A stretch of DNA of 64,000 bases from Loktanella sp. (GTDB lineage: Bacteria > Pseudomonadota > Alphaproteobacteria > Rhodobacterales > Rhodobacteraceae): the NCBI GenBank assembly GCA_024635625.1, contig JAGXIQ010000035.1, positions 1 to 64,000 of the forward strand. Direction: 5' to 3'. Below are positions 63,542-64,000 of this stretch, piece by piece; the stretch's first letter is position 1; each line of letters starts with the position of its first letter. The translations under genes and the position numbers were made by a program. Under the pieces are notes generated by a model that did no database searches, was not told the origin of the DNA, and saw nothing but the letters and a program-made list of their open reading frames with translations.

Positions 63542-64000
63542 TAGGACTGGCCTTCGGTGCCAGCATTTGGAACGCGTACGTGGATCGCATCACGGCGGAC
63601 CCTGAATGTATAAGGCCCCTCCATCCTCTCGTTTTCGCCGTCCCGGGCGACAAGGCGACGTCCGCGCTTTGTGTTGATCACAATTTCTTCTCCGATATGC
63701 ATCAAGTAGTCGTCACCCCGATGAATTGCGCCGAACAGGATTTTCACCGACCGCCACAGCAATCGCAGACGGTTGGAATCGGGTGCAAGGATCAGTGCCA
63801 GTTTGCCGTCGCGCACTGCGTCGGCTCCTTCAAATTCATACTGTTCCAGCTGGTAGGCGCTACTGGCTACGAACGCCATCGGGGACCGCAGGGTGTGTTC
63901 TTTTCCATCGACGGTTACTTTCATGCGTAGGGGGCGATACAGCGTCAGCATGGCCTTAACGACTGACCAATACGCAGCTGGGCGACTGCGACCCCAGCGG
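63541..64000 (-). CDS. Diacylglycerol kinase-family lipid kinase, C-terminal part (runs off window)
   Basis: At least 152 codons on the minus strand remain open to the window edge, so the N-terminus and catalytic nucleotide-binding domain lie outside. The visible part (RPLRMKVTVDGKEHTLRSPM, then LILAPDSNRLRLLW, then HIGEEIVINTKRGRRL and a closing DGENERMEGPYTFRV) matches the C-terminal beta-sandwich of YegS/BmrU-type lipid kinases, including the conserved DGE. An ATG at 63951 is internal. It overlaps the phosphoesterase start by one base. Confidence 0.82.
   Translation of the reverse strand, partial: RWGRSRPAAYWSVVKAMLTLYRPLRMKVTVDGKEHTLRSPMAFVASSAYQLEQYEFEGADAVRDGKLALILAPDSNRLRLLWRSVKILFGAIHRGDDYLMHIGEEIVINTKRGRRLVARDGENERMEGPYTFRVRRDAIHVRVPNAGTEGQS

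Noticed and set aside
1-64000. CRISPR arrays, tRNA or rRNA genes
   Set aside because: No regularly spaced direct repeats and no cloverleaf or rRNA-like stretches were noticed; a dedicated search was not possible.

Overview
The window looks like a chromosomal segment of an alphaproteobacterium of the order Rhodobacterales (Roseobacter-type). The grounds are the gene content and style: a complete ccoNOQP-ccoGHIS cytochrome cbb3 locus next to an FnrL-type regulator and hemN, a bioMNY biotin transporter, TRAP transporters, a feruloyl-CoA degradation cluster, a urea ABC transporter, dense ATGA start/stop overlaps, and a GC-rich intergenic hairpin of a kind common in this group. The species cannot be named from sequence alone. 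No rRNA, tRNA or CRISPR array was seen.

Layout. 1-74: 5' end of an IS30-like transposase running off the left edge. 386-4237: an ECF sigma factor/anti-sigma pair (SigF/NrsF type) divergent from a bufferin (copper-binding RiPP) operon bufA-bufB-bufC-doxX. Both sides carry the same promoter pattern, GTAACG-N16-CGAAT. 4357-8249: a double-domain KaiC-like ATPase overlapping a hybrid PAS histidine kinase. 8368-19918: the most unusual block, a probable eight-gene operon on the minus strand. In order of transcription it holds a SARP-type regulator, a PAP2/vanadium-haloperoxidase-like protein with a (Asn-Arg)10 tract, a subtilase, a membrane protein, an animal-type haem peroxidase, a papain-like protease with a degenerate hydrolase-like tail, an SGNH-caspase fusion, and a peptidoglycan-binding/endopeptidase protein. 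None of the enzymes has an evident signal peptide. I suggest a regulated intracellular proteolysis/oxidation/lysis system.

20620-22795: polar amino acid (possibly cystine) ABC transporter. 23176-25449: a decaying membrane-bound PQQ glucose dehydrogenase locus with one frameshift and three in-frame stops. 25558-30454: imelysin/di-haem oxidoreductase/imelysin/DUF1513 iron-related operon. 30688-37814: hydroxycinnamate catabolism (CouO-like amidohydrolase, MarR, crotonase, divergent feruloyl-CoA synthase), LysR, P450 and alpha/beta hydrolase. 37980-41199: TRAP transporter.

41376-51357: cbb3 oxidase structural and assembly genes, FnrL and HemN, tied together by three FNR boxes. 51727-57733: urtABCDE. 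57888-62672: bioMNY plus nitroreductase, convergent with an acyl-CoA ligase and an atypical thiolase lacking two catalytic-loop residues. 62732-64000: metallophosphoesterase and the C-terminal part of a diacylglycerol-kinase-like protein running off the right edge.

How they work together: FnrL probably activates the high-affinity oxidase, its Cu-ATPase assembly factors and anaerobic haem synthesis. Copper handling also appears in the bufferin operon, and iron handling in the imelysin operon. The ferulate cluster and possibly the TRAP transporter serve plant-derived aromatics. All functions are inferred from motifs and gene context; no database search was run.
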